Source of the DNA: CAIWHR01 sp963809965
Lineage (GTDB): Bacteria; Pseudomonadota; Gammaproteobacteria; Burkholderiales; Casimicrobiaceae
DNA length: 64,000 bases
Direction: 5' to 3'
Assembly: GCA_963809965.1 (NCBI GenBank)
Contig: CAWELU010000018.1
Location: forward strand, 1-64,000
In this document: one piece after another, positions 54,557 to 63,412 of the stretch
How the letters are laid out: each line of letters opens with the position of its first letter
Numbering within the stretch: position 1 is the first letter of the stretch
Notes under the pieces: generated by a model
The model's input: only the letters and a program-made list of their open reading frames with translations
Told to the model about the DNA's origin: nothing
Databases searched by the model: none
Made by a program: the position numbers and the translations under genes

Positions 54557-55312
54557 TGGACGGGAATCCGCCACTCGACACGCCAGGCGGCGGTTTCCGT
54601 TGCTCCGAGTGCTGCGAGCGAGCGCGCAACTGCGGGATTGGCAGATTCGCGCGGCGCGAGCGCCAGCGTGATAACCGCGCCTTCGCTCGTGCGAAACACC
54701 AGCTCGCCCCGCACGCTCAAGTCTCCGCCCTCGTTGCGGACCGGACCGCGCACCCCATCGCCGTGGGCGGACAGTTCGAGGGTCACGGTGCCCAAATCCA
54801 ACGCGTCGCCCCCGGCGGGAGGCGTCAAGAGTGCCCGCTGCCAGACGATGCGCGCTTCGCCGCGGTTCGCCGGAGGCGCCCACTCGAAGGCTTGTGCTGT
54901 CAATTCCGACATCGCCACCGACGGTCCACGATGAAGGCACCCCGGCGATGGCAGCCAGCATGGGAGCCGGAAGTACGACCTCGGCGTCACTCACCGACAC
55001 TGCACCCGCACGCAGACGAAGGTCCGCGCGGGGAGGTCCCTTGGCCGTGCCCGCATAGGGCGCAATGCGCAGCCGCACATCGCCGCGCATGAGCGGCCAG
55101 AACTCCAGGTCCCAGGCAATCGGCAGTCGTGTGCCGCCGCCGACCAGCATGCCGCGCGCGTGCCAGATCGTGCCTTCCGTATCGGCAAGTTGCAGCGCCC
55201 CGGCGGTGGCCTGTTCGAGCCGCGAGCCGACGAGGGTGGCGGGCGCGAGCCACACGATCTCGACCGCGACGACCGCAGCAATTGCCGCGAAGATCAGCAG
55301 GGCGCGGCGCAT
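54553..55312 (-). CDS. gspN: Type II secretion system protein N, one frameshift
   Basis: ATG 55312 begins an inner-membrane anchor (RALLIFAAIAAVVAVEIVWL), followed by the periplasmic beta-domain with VEIVWLAPATLVGSRLEQAT, LADTEGTIWHARGMLVGGGT and WDLEFWPLMRGDVRLRIA, the usual GspN pattern. Near 54912 one extra G shifts the frame; after it VELTAQAFEWAPPANRGEAR continues to the stop at 54553. Corrected length is 253 codons, normal. GspN is an accessory, non-universal inner-membrane component. Confidence 0.85.
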
Positions 55313-55331
55313 GGATCCGATCCGCAGGCGC

Positions 55332-55829
55332 TCAGCGTGCCAGCGTGAGATCGGCGCGTACGGTACCGGGCTCGACGCGAGCGGCAAGCATTGCCTCGAC
55401 CACGCGCAGCTTGGCTTCCCGCTGCAACGCCTCGAGCGCCGCGATGAGCGCGTCGTAACCAACTGCGCCGAACACGAGATGCGCGCGACCGTCCTGCCAC
55501 GTGAGTTGTATCGCCGCGCCGCGCAACCCGTTCTGCGCGAGCACCCGCTCGAGATCGGCGCGACTATCGGCAGGGGCGGCGGGCGAGGGTGCCTTGGCAA
55601 GCCCGGCCATTTCCTCTGCCATGCGGCTAGCCTCGGCGAGCGCGGCCTTGGATTGCGAATGGGTCATGCGCATCGCTGCCGCGTCGCGCGCAAGCGGTTG
55701 CCATAACACGGCCCACAGCACGATCGCGACCGCGATGATCGTCAACGCCGCGAGGAGATTGCGTTCGCGCGGCGCCTTGGTGCTCCACCAGTGCGCGAGC
55801 GGTGTGGGCGCGTGGAATCCTCCGAACAT
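55332..55829 (-). CDS. gspM: Type II secretion system protein M
   Basis: 165 residues from ATG 55829. A short cytoplasmic start (FGGFHAPTPLAHWWSTKAPR) is followed by one membrane helix (LLAALTIIAVAIVLWAVLWQ), a coiled-coil segment, and a periplasmic ferredoxin-like domain ending RVEPGTVRADLTLAR. It partners GspL in the inner-membrane platform and lies 8 bases after gspL. Confidence 0.85.
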   Translation of the reverse strand: MFGGFHAPTPLAHWWSTKAPRERNLLAALTIIAVAIVLWAVLWQPLARDAAAMRMTHSQSKAALAEASRMAEEMAGLAKAPSPAAPADSRADLERVLAQNGLRGAAIQLTWQDGRAHLVFGAVGYDALIAALEALQREAKLRVVEAMLAARVEPGTVRADLTLAR

Positions 55830-55837
55830 GGCTGCCT

Positions 55838-57061
55838 TCAGGGAGCGCCGAGCCGAACCCTGGCGCTCGTTCCCGCAACTGCCATGAGCGCTGGAACCCC
55901 GGCCTGGCGCAGGCGTGCGTCGAGGTCGTCGAGCATCGTCGCGTCCGCACGGGTCAGCTCGAGCGTCCAATGGCCGTCGGCATAGCTCGCGTTCTTCACC
56001 GTACCTTGCGGAAGTGCGGCCAGGGCGGGAGCGGCACGCGCGAGCAATGGCAGTGCGTCGTCCGGCGCAGGGAGTCCCTGTGCATGACGGAGCTCGGCAT
56101 ACCGGCGTCCGAGTGCGGCGCGTGCGGCGGCGGGTGTGTCTGCCGACTCGGGCGCGATGCCGGCGCCGACTGCAAGCGCGGTCCATTCGCGCGCGTTGCT
56201 CCACGCATCGAGCTTGAGCCATGCCCATTCGCCCGCCGTGGCGAGAAGATGCAATGCGAGCGCCGCAACCGCAATCCACAACGCAGGAACAAACATGGGT
56301 GCGTGATCGGGTCGTGGCATCGCCGGCACCGGTGCACCGGCACCCGGCATCAAGTCAAGGGCTGCCGAATATGCGGCCGGCGACGCCGCGTGCCATTGCC
56401 ACGGCTTGCCCAGCCCAAAGGCCACTCCGGTCTCCCGTTGCCAGCGCGCGAGCAACGATTCGGGGAAAGGGGCTTCGACGTGTACCTGCGACGGCGTGGT
56501 TCCGCCGCGCTTCGCCTGGGCCAGCGCCAGAACGAGCTCGGATGGCAGTAGGCCGTCGCTGCGCAAGGCATCGACCGGGAAGGCGCTTCCGTCCGGGCAG
56601 CGAACGAATCCGTCGCGGTCCTCGTTGCCGCACCATCGCCACCCCTGTGCCTTCGGCGCAAGGTCCGGTTCGGCGACGATTCGCAAGGGGCGCGCAAGCA
56701 TACCGCCTCCATTCGCGATCGTCTGGAGCAACGTACGATCGACGATTGCTGCCCGTAGGCTGCCGTTCGGCTGCTGGGCGGATACGGCCAGGTGTAGCGC
56801 TTCCGGCGGGCCGGCGAGTTGATCTTCGAGAGCGAATCTAGCGGCACTCGCCAGACGCGAGGTTGCCATCGGTGGCAGCGCGATCGTGGCAATGCGCGCC
56901 TGTGAGGCTGCGACGACTGCTTCGTAGCGCTCGGCGCGTGGCAATTCATCTGGAAGATCGCGGCCGCTGGCCGTGCATGCGCCCGCGTCGTCGAACAGCG
57001 CCCAGTCCACCTCGCGCTCGGGCGAAGGCGGGTGGGCGAACAGCACGCGCAACGTCGTCAT
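55838..57061 (-). CDS. gspL: Type II secretion system protein L
   Basis: 407 residues, uninterrupted. The cytoplasmic actin-like domain (VVAASQARIATIALPPMATS, LASAARFALEDQLAGPPEAL) fills residues ~1-250, one membrane helix (FVPALWIAVAALALHLLATA) follows at about 258-277, then a periplasmic domain. GspL recruits the GspE ATPase to the platform. It starts 60 bases after gspK. Confidence 0.88.
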   Translation of the reverse strand: MTTLRVLFAHPPSPEREVDWALFDDAGACTASGRDLPDELPRAERYEAVVAASQARIATIALPPMATSRLASAARFALEDQLAGPPEALHLAVSAQQPNGSLRAAIVDRTLLQTIANGGGMLARPLRIVAEPDLAPKAQGWRWCGNEDRDGFVRCPDGSAFPVDALRSDGLLPSELVLALAQAKRGGTTPSQVHVEAPFPESLLARWQRETGVAFGLGKPWQWHAASPAAYSAALDLMPGAGAPVPAMPRPDHAPMFVPALWIAVAALALHLLATAGEWAWLKLDAWSNAREWTALAVGAGIAPESADTPAAARAALGRRYAELRHAQGLPAPDDALPLLARAAPALAALPQGTVKNASYADGHWTLELTRADATMLDDLDARLRQAGVPALMAVAGTSARVRLGAP

Positions 57062-57121
57062 GCGCGGCGACGCGAAGACGGATCCATTGACGTAGTTTAC
57101 TTGAGGCGACTCCGGTCCCCG

Positions 57122-58039
57122 TCACTCGACGATCTGCCAGACCACCGCCGGCCACTCGGCGCCGGCACGGCGAACAAGCGCGCGCGCCCGCGCACGCGTC
57201 GTCCCTTGCCGGGCCTCGACCGTCACATAGAAAAAATCGCTTCTCACGGCGAGCGCGTCCTCGGCGCGCAGGCTGGTGCCGTCCGGCAAACGCGCGCGGA
57301 ATTCGGCAATGGTCGTAAAGGGCTTCTGCGCGCGGCTGGCGACGAACGCGGCGAGTGCTTCCCCCGTGAAGTTTTCGACGACTGCGCTCAGCACCTCGGG
57401 GGGCGCCGTGTTGACGTTGACGGGCGTTCCGGCGGGCAGGGCTGCGAGGAATGGAGTGACGGCGGCAAGCGCCTGTGGAGTGACGCCCCTTACCGTGGCG
57501 AGCTCCGCCGTGCGGACGAGCGGCGCGTTCGCGGCAAGGCCGGAGGCGGCTTGCGCGCCATAGTAGGCATCCTCGGCTCCGTTCGGACGCGGGACGTTAT
57601 CCCGATCGATCCAATCGGCGATCGCGTCGAGCGCGGCGCCGGGCCCGCCGCGCTGCGCGAAGAGGCGCGCGACCCAGGTGCGATGGGCGTCCGCGGCAGC
57701 ACCAGCGCTGCTCACCACATTGATGTTGAGCCGTGCCTGCGCGTCGGCGATCGTGCCGCGGATCTCGCCGTTGTCGAGCGGGATCGGCGGCAGCGTGAGC
57801 GCCCAGGGTTCTCCAAGATGGTCGGTCACCGTCCTGCGCGCGTCCTCGTAGAGAATTTGTCGCGACCACTGGATGCCCGCCATCGCGAGCGCCTGCGCCT
57901 GTACCTGGTCGCGACGATGAAGAACCGCGCGGCTCCAACGTTGCTGATCGGCGAAGACCGTCGCGGCGACCGCCGCCGCAAAAGCCGCGAGCAGCATGGC
58001 AATCACGACCGCCGCGCCACGGGTGCGTCGACCGCTCAT
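57122..58039 (-). CDS. gspK: Type II secretion system minor pseudopilin K
   Basis: 305 residues from ATG 58039, overlapping the gspJ stop. The prepilin-like start is RRTRGAAVVIAMLLAAFAAA, lacking the Glu5 of other pseudopilins, as is normal for GspK, followed by LNINVVSSAG, a helical SAM-like domain (WIDRDNVPRPNGAEDAYY) and NVNTAPPEVLSAVVENFTGE. It caps the pseudopilus tip together with GspI and GspJ. Confidence 0.92.
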   Translation of the reverse strand: MSGRRTRGAAVVIAMLLAAFAAAVAATVFADQQRWSRAVLHRRDQVQAQALAMAGIQWSRQILYEDARRTVTDHLGEPWALTLPPIPLDNGEIRGTIADAQARLNINVVSSAGAAADAHRTWVARLFAQRGGPGAALDAIADWIDRDNVPRPNGAEDAYYGAQAASGLAANAPLVRTAELATVRGVTPQALAAVTPFLAALPAGTPVNVNTAPPEVLSAVVENFTGEALAAFVASRAQKPFTTIAEFRARLPDGTSLRAEDALAVRSDFFYVTVEARQGTTRARARALVRRAGAEWPAVVWQIVE

Positions 58040-58665
58040 CGCAGCACGAGCAAGCGTTCGATGACATTCCCGTCATCGAGCAGGAGTTCGACGCGGACGG
58101 CGCGCGGCAGCGAGGATTCTCCGAGCGCTGGCCAGCGCTCGCGCCACGCACCGCGCGCGTCGAGATAATCGATCCGGAAGCGCGCGACGCCGCCGACAAG
58201 CGCGTAGGCGACCGGCATTGCATCGACGCGCCGGTCGAAGCGCGGCCAGTACAGCACCTCGACGTTGCCGTCGCGCAACCGATAGCCGATCCGTTGTCCG
58301 GCGCCGCCGGCGTCGAGGCTGAACTCCGACGCCGAACGCGAGAAGCGAAGCTCCGCATCGCCGCGGGCGTCCTCTCCTCCCACCCATGCCGACTCGGATG
58401 TGGCGCCGTATCGCACGTCTCTCGGCACCGACGCGCGAATGTCGGCCTCGAGTCGCGCGAAGAAGCCGTCGAGCGTGCGCCACCGCTCCGCCTCGGCGGC
58501 AAGCCGCGCTTCGCTTTCGGTGAGCGAGCTCAATGCGCGGTAGCCGAGCGTTGCCGTCAGCGCGAGTATCGCCAGCGCAATCAGGAGTTCGATCAGGGTA
58601 AACGCTCGCATCGCGCGGACGACCGCCGCTCGCCGTAGACGAAGGGGTCGCTCGGGATCCGACAC
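58036..58665 (-). CDS. gspJ: Type II secretion system minor pseudopilin J
   Basis: 209 residues from ATG 58665, or 191 from ATG 58611 (MRAFTLIELLIALAILALTA), which gives a more usual leader. The pseudopilin N-terminus has the conserved Glu5, with Ala rather than Gly before the Phe cleavage site. LEADIRASVPRDVRYGA, and a C-terminal beta domain ending in DDGNVIERLLVLR. It forms part of the tip complex. Confidence 0.9.
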   Translation of the reverse strand: MSDPERPLRLRRAAVVRAMRAFTLIELLIALAILALTATLGYRALSSLTESEARLAAEAERWRTLDGFFARLEADIRASVPRDVRYGATSESAWVGGEDARGDAELRFSRSASEFSLDAGGAGQRIGYRLRDGNVEVLYWPRFDRRVDAMPVAYALVGGVARFRIDYLDARGAWRERWPALGESSLPRAVRVELLLDDGNVIERLLVLR

Positions 58666-58731
58666 GCGCAGCGGACGGCTGCAACGTACGGCGGGCCGGC
58701 GTACCCGAGATCGATGCCTTGCCCGGCCGGG

Positions 58732-59103
58732 TCATCGGTCTGGCGGCTGCCCGAGGTAGCCGGTGAGTCGAGCGAGTGCGTAGTCGGGCGTGCCTGGATC
58801 CGCGACCGCGATTTCGATTCTGCGAAACGTCGGATTGGGCGTCCCGGAGACGACTTCGCGCCACACGAAACGCACGCCGGCCTGCGTGGCATCGCCTTCA
58901 CGGGTCCCCTGCGCCGGCCAGGGGGCGGCGAGTTGCGCGGCGGCCAGCCGATTCTGCGCTACCCACAGGGCCAGCGTCCGGTGCTTCAGCAGCGTCGCAC
59001 TGTCCGTGGCTTGGGCAACGGAGCGCATTCCGGCTGCAAGGGCGACGGCGAGAATGGCCAGCGCGACCAGTATCTCGATGAGCGTGAATCCCTTGCCGAG
59101 CAT
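58732..59103 (-). CDS. gspI: Type II secretion system minor pseudopilin I
   Basis: 123 residues from ATG 59103: LGKGFTLIEILVALAILAVA, a standard G/FTLIE prepilin peptidase site, then ATLLKHRTLALWVAQNRLAA-like helix (N-R-L before the globular domain), and RFVWREVVSGTPNPTFRRIE. It is the core of the I-J-K tip. Confidence 0.92.
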   Translation of the reverse strand: MLGKGFTLIEILVALAILAVALAAGMRSVAQATDSATLLKHRTLALWVAQNRLAAAQLAAPWPAQGTREGDATQAGVRFVWREVVSGTPNPTFRRIEIAVADPGTPDYALARLTGYLGQPPDR

Positions 59104-59162
59104 TATTGCCCGCGCCCAAACGTCGTGGCGGGAACGTCGGGCGGATAAAGCAGCGCGGTGAT

Positions 59163-59738
59163 TCACGGCGCCTGGTCGTGCGGGCCGCTCGCCGGAGGCA
59201 CTATGTGTACGCGATTCAGCGGGTCGGCTGCAACGGTGAAGTTGCCGGCGGGCGAGGCCAGCACCAGTGCAAAGGGCTCGTTGCGACCGCCCGGACGAAA
59301 GGGAAGGATGGCGTCGGCGGCAACCGGTGCGCCGGCATACATGGCCGTGGAAACCGTGAGGTCGAACCCTAGCGTACGTGGCGCCAGCACGTCGTCGTCA
59401 CCCACGGCGGTCCAACGGTCGTCGGCGCTGCGCCGCCAAAAGCGGTAGCCGCGACCTTCCGCAGAGACTCCCAGCGTTTCGCCCCTCCATTGCGCAAGTG
59501 CCGCAGCGTGCTCCAAGGCGCCGGCGAGTCGCTTGGATTCGCGTTTCGCGGCGCGCGCGTGGTCGCCGTCGAGATCGACGAAAACGAGACCGGCAGCGAC
59601 ACCGATCACGACGAGAACGACGAGCAGTTCGATGAGAGTGAACGCACGCGTTCGCGAAGCCACGCGTCGGACGCCGGGACGCTTGCCGGTCGCCAGCGTT
59701 CGTACGTGGCTAGAGATCCCAGGACCCGATGTCCGCAT
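59163..59738 (-). CDS. gspH: Type II secretion system minor pseudopilin H
   Basis: The pseudopilin N-terminus RTRAFTLIELLVVLVVIGVA, GLVFVDLDGDHARAAKRESK, and the beta domain with LAQWRGETLGVSAEGRGYRF are clear. The start is uncertain: ATG 59738 overlaps gspG by 29 bases and gives a 40-residue leader; GTG 59663 gives a normal seven-residue one. The -1 position is Ala as in GspJ. It links the tip to the GspG pilus body. Confidence 0.88.
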   Translation of the reverse strand: MRTSGPGISSHVRTLATGKRPGVRRVASRTRAFTLIELLVVLVVIGVAAGLVFVDLDGDHARAAKRESKRLAGALEHAAALAQWRGETLGVSAEGRGYRFWRRSADDRWTAVGDDDVLAPRTLGFDLTVSTAMYAGAPVAADAILPFRPGGRNEPFALVLASPAGNFTVAADPLNRVHIVPPASGPHDQAP

Positions 59739-60153
59739 CGATCGCTGACCCGCCAGGCTGCCCGTCGGCACCGAAACTGTAAACGTCGATCTCGCCGCGC
59801 AGGCCGGGGTTGAGGTACTGGTAGGAATGACCCCACGGATCTTTCGGCAGCCGCTCGAGATAGCCGTTGGGTTTCCAGTTCGGGGGCGCTGGCGCCTGCA
59901 TGGGACGCGTGACCAACGCGGCCAGGCCTTGCTCCGTAGTCGGGTAGCGTTGGTTGTCCAGCCGGTAGAGCTTCAATGCGCCGACGATGGCCGCGATGTC
60001 GCTTCTGGCGGCGACGACGCGCGCTTCGTCGGGTCGTTCGAGCACGCGCGGGACGACCAGCGCAGCGAGGATACCGAGTATCACGATGACGACCAGGATC
60101 TCGATCAACGTGAATCCGGCGCTGGCCGCATGGCGTATCCGGTCAGACTGCAT
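59710..60153 (-). CDS. gspG: Type II secretion system major pseudopilin G
   Basis: 147 residues from ATG 60153. SAGFTLIEILVVIVILGILA with the Gly-1 and Glu5, AALVVPRVLERPDEARVVAA, the calcium-site tail LERLPKDPWGHSYQYLNPGL and DVYSFGADGQPGG. This is the pilus-forming subunit, first gene of the G-H-I-J-K-L-M-N operon. The core genes C, D, E and F are not in the window. Confidence 0.96.
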   Translation of the reverse strand: MQSDRIRHAASAGFTLIEILVVIVILGILAALVVPRVLERPDEARVVAARSDIAAIVGALKLYRLDNQRYPTTEQGLAALVTRPMQAPAPPNWKPNGYLERLPKDPWGHSYQYLNPGLRGEIDVYSFGADGQPGGSAIDADIGSWDL

Positions 60154-60159
60154 GGGGCG

Positions 60160-60167
60160 ATTATAAT
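60160..60167. promoter_or_regulatory. Bidirectional -10-like element ATTATAAT between gspG and mltG
   Basis: The palindrome contains TATAAT on both strands. On the plus strand it is 55 bases before the mltG ATG, a good distance. On the minus strand it is only ~7 bases before gspG, so it would give a leaderless transcript. No good -35 was found for either. Confidence 0.35.
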
Positions 60168-60221
60168 CCGCCGCTCCTCGGTGGCGTGCGCGTGACCAGC
60201 GAGGGATATCCCGGATCGTCA

Positions 60222-61229
60222 ATGTCGCCAAAGCTCAGATTGCTCGCACGCGCCGCGGCCGCGTTCACGCTCGTGGTCCTGCTCGCCGCAGGCGGCCTGT
60301 GGTGGTGGCTGATCCAGCCGCTGCGGGTACCGGTTTCGCCGTACGCCTTCGACGTCAAACCGGGTGCAACGCTGCGCTCGGTGGCGCGCGATCTCGCGGC
60401 CGCGACAATCATCTCCGCGGAATGGCCGCTCGTTCTCCTCGCGCGGATCGCCGGCAGGGACCGGACGATCAAGGCCGGAAATTACGAGATCGCCGAAGGC
60501 ATCACCTTGCCGCAGTTGCTGGATCGGCTCACGCAGGGCGAAGTGACGCTGGTGGCGATGACGATCGTCGAAGGTGCGACCTTCGCCGAGCTCAAGGCGG
60601 CGCTCGCCGGCAATCCCGACGTGCGCAACACCGTGCTCGACCTGTCCGGCGCCGAGCTCATGCGCCGCGTTGGCGCTCCGGCTTCGACGCCGGAAGGATG
60701 GTTCTTTCCCGACACCTACTTTTTCGCGGCCGGCTCGACCGATGTCGCGTTGCTCGCCCGGGCCAACCAGCTCATGCGCTCGCGCCTCGATGCCGCTTGG
60801 GCGAAACGCGCACCCGACCTTCCGCTCAAGGAACCCTACGATGCCTTGATACTCGCCTCGATCGTCGAAAAGGAAACCGGGCATGCCGCGGACCGGCCAT
60901 TGATCGCCTCGGTGTTCGTCAATCGATTGCGCCTCGGCATGCGCCTGCAGTCTGATCCGACGGTGATCTACGGGCTCGGTGCGGCCTTCGACGGCAACCT
61001 CCGCAAGCGCGACCTCGAAACCGACACACCTTACAACACCTACCTTCGCGTCGGTCTGCCACCGACGCCGATCGCTTTGCCGGGTGCCGCTTCGCTCGAG
61101 GCGGCAACGAATCCGCCGCGCACCGGCTATCTGTACTTCGTCGCGCGGGGCGATGGCGGCAGCCAGTTCTCCACCAATCTCGCCGATCACAATCGCGCCG
61201 TGGCAAAATTCCAGCTCGGAGGGCGTTGA
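60222..61229 (+). CDS. mltG: Endolytic murein transglycosylase
   Basis: 335 residues from ATG 60222, with GTG 60186 as a longer alternative. One N-terminal membrane helix (AAAAFTLVVLLAAGGLWWWL), a LysM-like part (YAFDVKPGATLRSVARDL), then the YceG core: PEGWFFPDTYFFAAGS, LILASIVEKETGHAADRPLI with the catalytic Glu, SVFVNRLRLGMRLQSDPTVI and YNTYLRVGLPPTPIALPG. MltG cleaves nascent glycan strands and sets their length. The gene opens the conserved mltG-tmk-holB-pilZ-tatD series. Confidence 0.95.
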   Translation: MSPKLRLLARAAAAFTLVVLLAAGGLWWWLIQPLRVPVSPYAFDVKPGATLRSVARDLAAATIISAEWPLVLLARIAGRDRTIKAGNYEIAEGITLPQLLDRLTQGEVTLVAMTIVEGATFAELKAALAGNPDVRNTVLDLSGAELMRRVGAPASTPEGWFFPDTYFFAAGSTDVALLARANQLMRSRLDAAWAKRAPDLPLKEPYDALILASIVEKETGHAADRPLIASVFVNRLRLGMRLQSDPTVIYGLGAAFDGNLRKRDLETDTPYNTYLRVGLPPTPIALPGAASLEAATNPPRTGYLYFVARGDGGSQFSTNLADHNRAVAKFQLGGR

Positions 61230-61289
61230 ACGGCGACGGACAGGATGCCGGGCCGGGGTCCACCTGCCCTTCGGCGCGAGTTCGCAATC

Positions 61290-61925
61290 ATGGCCAACAA
61301 CACCGGTCGCTTCATCACGCTCGAAGGCATCGACGGTGCCGGCAAGAGCACCCATGTCGGCTGGCTCGGCGAGCGGATCGAAGCGCTCGGTCACCGGGTC
61401 GTTGCAACGCGCGAGCCTGGGGGAACGCCGTTAGGCGAGAAGCTGCGGGCGCTTCTGCTGCACGAGCCGATGACGCACGACAGCGAAACGCTGCTTATGT
61501 TCGCGGCGCGGCGCGAGCATCTGGAACAGGTGATCCGGCCAGCGCTGGCGCGCGGCGAGTGGGTGTTGTGTGACCGATTCAGCGACGCAACGTTTGCCTA
61601 CCAGGGCGGAGGCAACGGCGTGCCGGCGGCCCGGATTCGCGACCTCGAGCAGTGGATCCACGGCGATTGCCAGCCCGACCTGACGCTCCTCTTCGACGTC
61701 CCGCCGGAGGTGTCGCGTGCGCGGCTCGACAAGGCGCGACTCGAGGGCCGTCAACTCGACAAGTTCGAACGCGCGGCGCGTTCGTTCTTCGAGCGCGTGC
61801 GCGACACCTATCTTGCGCGTGCCGCTGCCGACCCACGCCGGTTCCGGGTCATCGACAGTTCCCGGCCCATCGCGGCCGTACGCGGCGAACTCGCTTCCCA
61901 TTTGGCCTCGCTGGATTCGCGGTGA
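61290..61925 (+). CDS. tmk: Thymidylate kinase
   Basis: 211 residues from ATG 61290. P-loop FITLEGIDGAGKSTHVGWLG, the DR-F/Y-type VLCDRFSDATFAYQGGGNGV, and RLEGRQLDKFERA in the lid. It phosphorylates dTMP to dTDP for DNA synthesis. Its stop overlaps the holB start (GTGA). Confidence 0.97.
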   Translation: MANNTGRFITLEGIDGAGKSTHVGWLGERIEALGHRVVATREPGGTPLGEKLRALLLHEPMTHDSETLLMFAARREHLEQVIRPALARGEWVLCDRFSDATFAYQGGGNGVPAARIRDLEQWIHGDCQPDLTLLFDVPPEVSRARLDKARLEGRQLDKFERAARSFFERVRDTYLARAAADPRRFRVIDSSRPIAAVRGELASHLASLDSR

Positions 61926-62972
61926 CGGACGCAGAACCCGATCGCGCGCCCGGGTCGTTGCCGTGGCTGCCGCTGTTTCCCTGGCAGCTCCGGGCCGCCG
62001 CGGGAGGCGCTCGCCCAGGCGGACCGTTGGCCGCACGCAATGCTCATCCATGGGCGCCATGGACTGGGCAAGCATGCGCTGGCTCTCAATTTCGCGCGGG
62101 CGCTGTTGTGCGAGTCCCCGCTCCCCGATCGTCTGGCATGCGGAAAGTGCGACGGCTGCAGGTATGCAATCGCGGGTCAGCATCCGGACCTGATGCGCCT
62201 CGAGCTCGCGCAGATCGACGCGGACGAAGGCACGCTCAAAACGGTGGACACGATCACCATCGACCGCGTGCGGGCGTTGATCGAGTTCGTCCAGCTGACG
62301 AGCCACCGGCAGGGCGCAAAGGTCGCGGTCATCGCACCCGCGGACCGCATGAACGCCGCAGCGGCCAACGCCTTGCTGAAGACCCTCGAGGAACCACCGG
62401 CGGGAACATTCCTGATCCTGGTTTCCGACCGAACCGGGGCGGTTGCCGCCGACAATCCTGTCGCGCTGCCGGAAGCTTCCGGCGCCGCAGCCGACGTCCA
62501 GACGATGCGCAAGCATGGCTGACTGCCCAGGGAGTCGCGGACCCGCGGCTCGCATTGGCCCAGGCGGACGGGGCGCCACTGCTTGCTCTGAAGCACTCGG
62601 AGCCCGCGGTCGCGGCCGAGCGCCGAATGTGGCTGGCGGCGCTGTCCGAGCCGGATCGCCTCTCTTCGTTCGAGCTGGCCGCGCGCGTGGACGCCGGAGG
62701 GCAAGAACGAACGCAAGTCCCGCCTCGCACACGCGGTGGAATGGCTGGTTGCGTGGACCGCAGATCTGGCGCGGCTGAACGCCGGCGAGGAGGCGCGTCT
62801 GAACCCCGACGCGGCGGCCCAGCTGTCGCGTCTCGCGCCGCGGGTGGCGCCCGTGCCGCTGTTTCGCTATCATCGTCTTCTTTTGGCACAACGCGCGCTG
62901 CTCTCGCACCCGCTCTCGCCGCGCCTCGTCGCCGAGGCACTCTTGATCGACTACAAAGCCCTGTTCAGGTAA
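61922..62972 (+). CDS. holB: DNA polymerase III delta' subunit, four frameshifts
   Basis: GTG 61922 overlaps the tmk stop. The protein runs through four frames: LPWLPLFPWQLRAA, then AMLIHGRHGLGKHALALNFA (a degenerate P-loop) with the zinc motif CGKCDGCRYAIAGQHPDLMR, ITIDRVRALIEFVQLTSHRQ, NALLKTLEEPPAGTFLILVS, then PTILSRCRKLPAPQPTS, and the C-terminal clamp-loader collar SRLAHAVEWLVAWTADLARL to ALLIDYKALFR. Removing one base near each of 62000, 62438, 62497 and 62700 gives 349 codons. All are extra bases. The gene is essential as part of the clamp loader, so these are likely sequence errors. Confidence 0.93.
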
Positions 62973-62975
62973 CGA

Positions 62976-63383
62976 ATGGCCGACCCCAAGCCGGGCAGTG
63001 CAGCCGCGAGCGCCACGCTGGCGTCGGGTTCGGGCGTCGGTGGCGCGCGACCCGGCGTGCTGTCGCTCAATATCCGCGAGCGCGCCGCGCTGTACGCCGC
63101 ATACATGCCGTTCCTCAAGGGTGGCGGCATTTTCATCCCGACCTCGAGGCAATACCAGCTGGGCGAGGAAGTGTTCATGCTCTTGTCGCTGATGGACGAC
63201 CCGAACCGGATCGCCGTCCAGGGCAAGGTCGTCTGGATCACGCCCGAGGGAGTGCAGGGCAACCGTACGCAGGGCATCGGCGTCCAGTTCACCCTCGACG
63301 AGACGGGTGCCGCGGCGCGCGCGACCATCGAGAAGATCCTGGGCGAAACACTCGCGTCGTCCCGGCCGACGCACACGCTTTGA
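62976..63383 (+). CDS. PilZ domain protein, cyclic-di-GMP-linked type IV pilus factor
   Basis: 135 residues. PGVLSLNIRERAALYAAYMP, FLKGGGIFIPTSRQYQLGEE, VQGKVVWITPEGVQGNRTQG and GIGVQFTLDE. This is the PilZ of the holB-pilZ-tatD locus, which lacks the usual RxxxR and D/NxSxxG cyclic-di-GMP residues and works in type IV pilus assembly. It starts 3 bases after holB. Confidence 0.92.
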   Translation: MADPKPGSAAASATLASGSGVGGARPGVLSLNIRERAALYAAYMPFLKGGGIFIPTSRQYQLGEEVFMLLSLMDDPNRIAVQGKVVWITPEGVQGNRTQGIGVQFTLDETGAAARATIEKILGETLASSRPTHTL

Positions 63384-63390
63384 GTATCAG

Positions 63391-63410
63391 GGATCAGGGA
63401 TCCCTGATCC
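63391..63410. repeat. Perfect 20-base palindrome between pilZ and tatD
   Basis: GGATCAGGGATCCCTGATCC, complete dyad symmetry with no spacer, two bases before the tatD GTG codon. A further ATCAGG lies just to the left. It may be an operator, a mobile short repeat or an mRNA hairpin covering the start. Confidence 0.8.
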
Positions 63411-63412
63411 AC

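Noticed and set aside
53714..55600. A single 628-codon minus-strand protein
   Set aside because: It joins pieces of gspN and the DUF1624 gene only because of the two insertion errors; the parts are two genes with an ATGA overlap.
61431..63374. 647-codon minus-strand open frame
   Set aside because: Antisense to tmk, holB and pilZ, all of which carry clear motifs on the plus strand.
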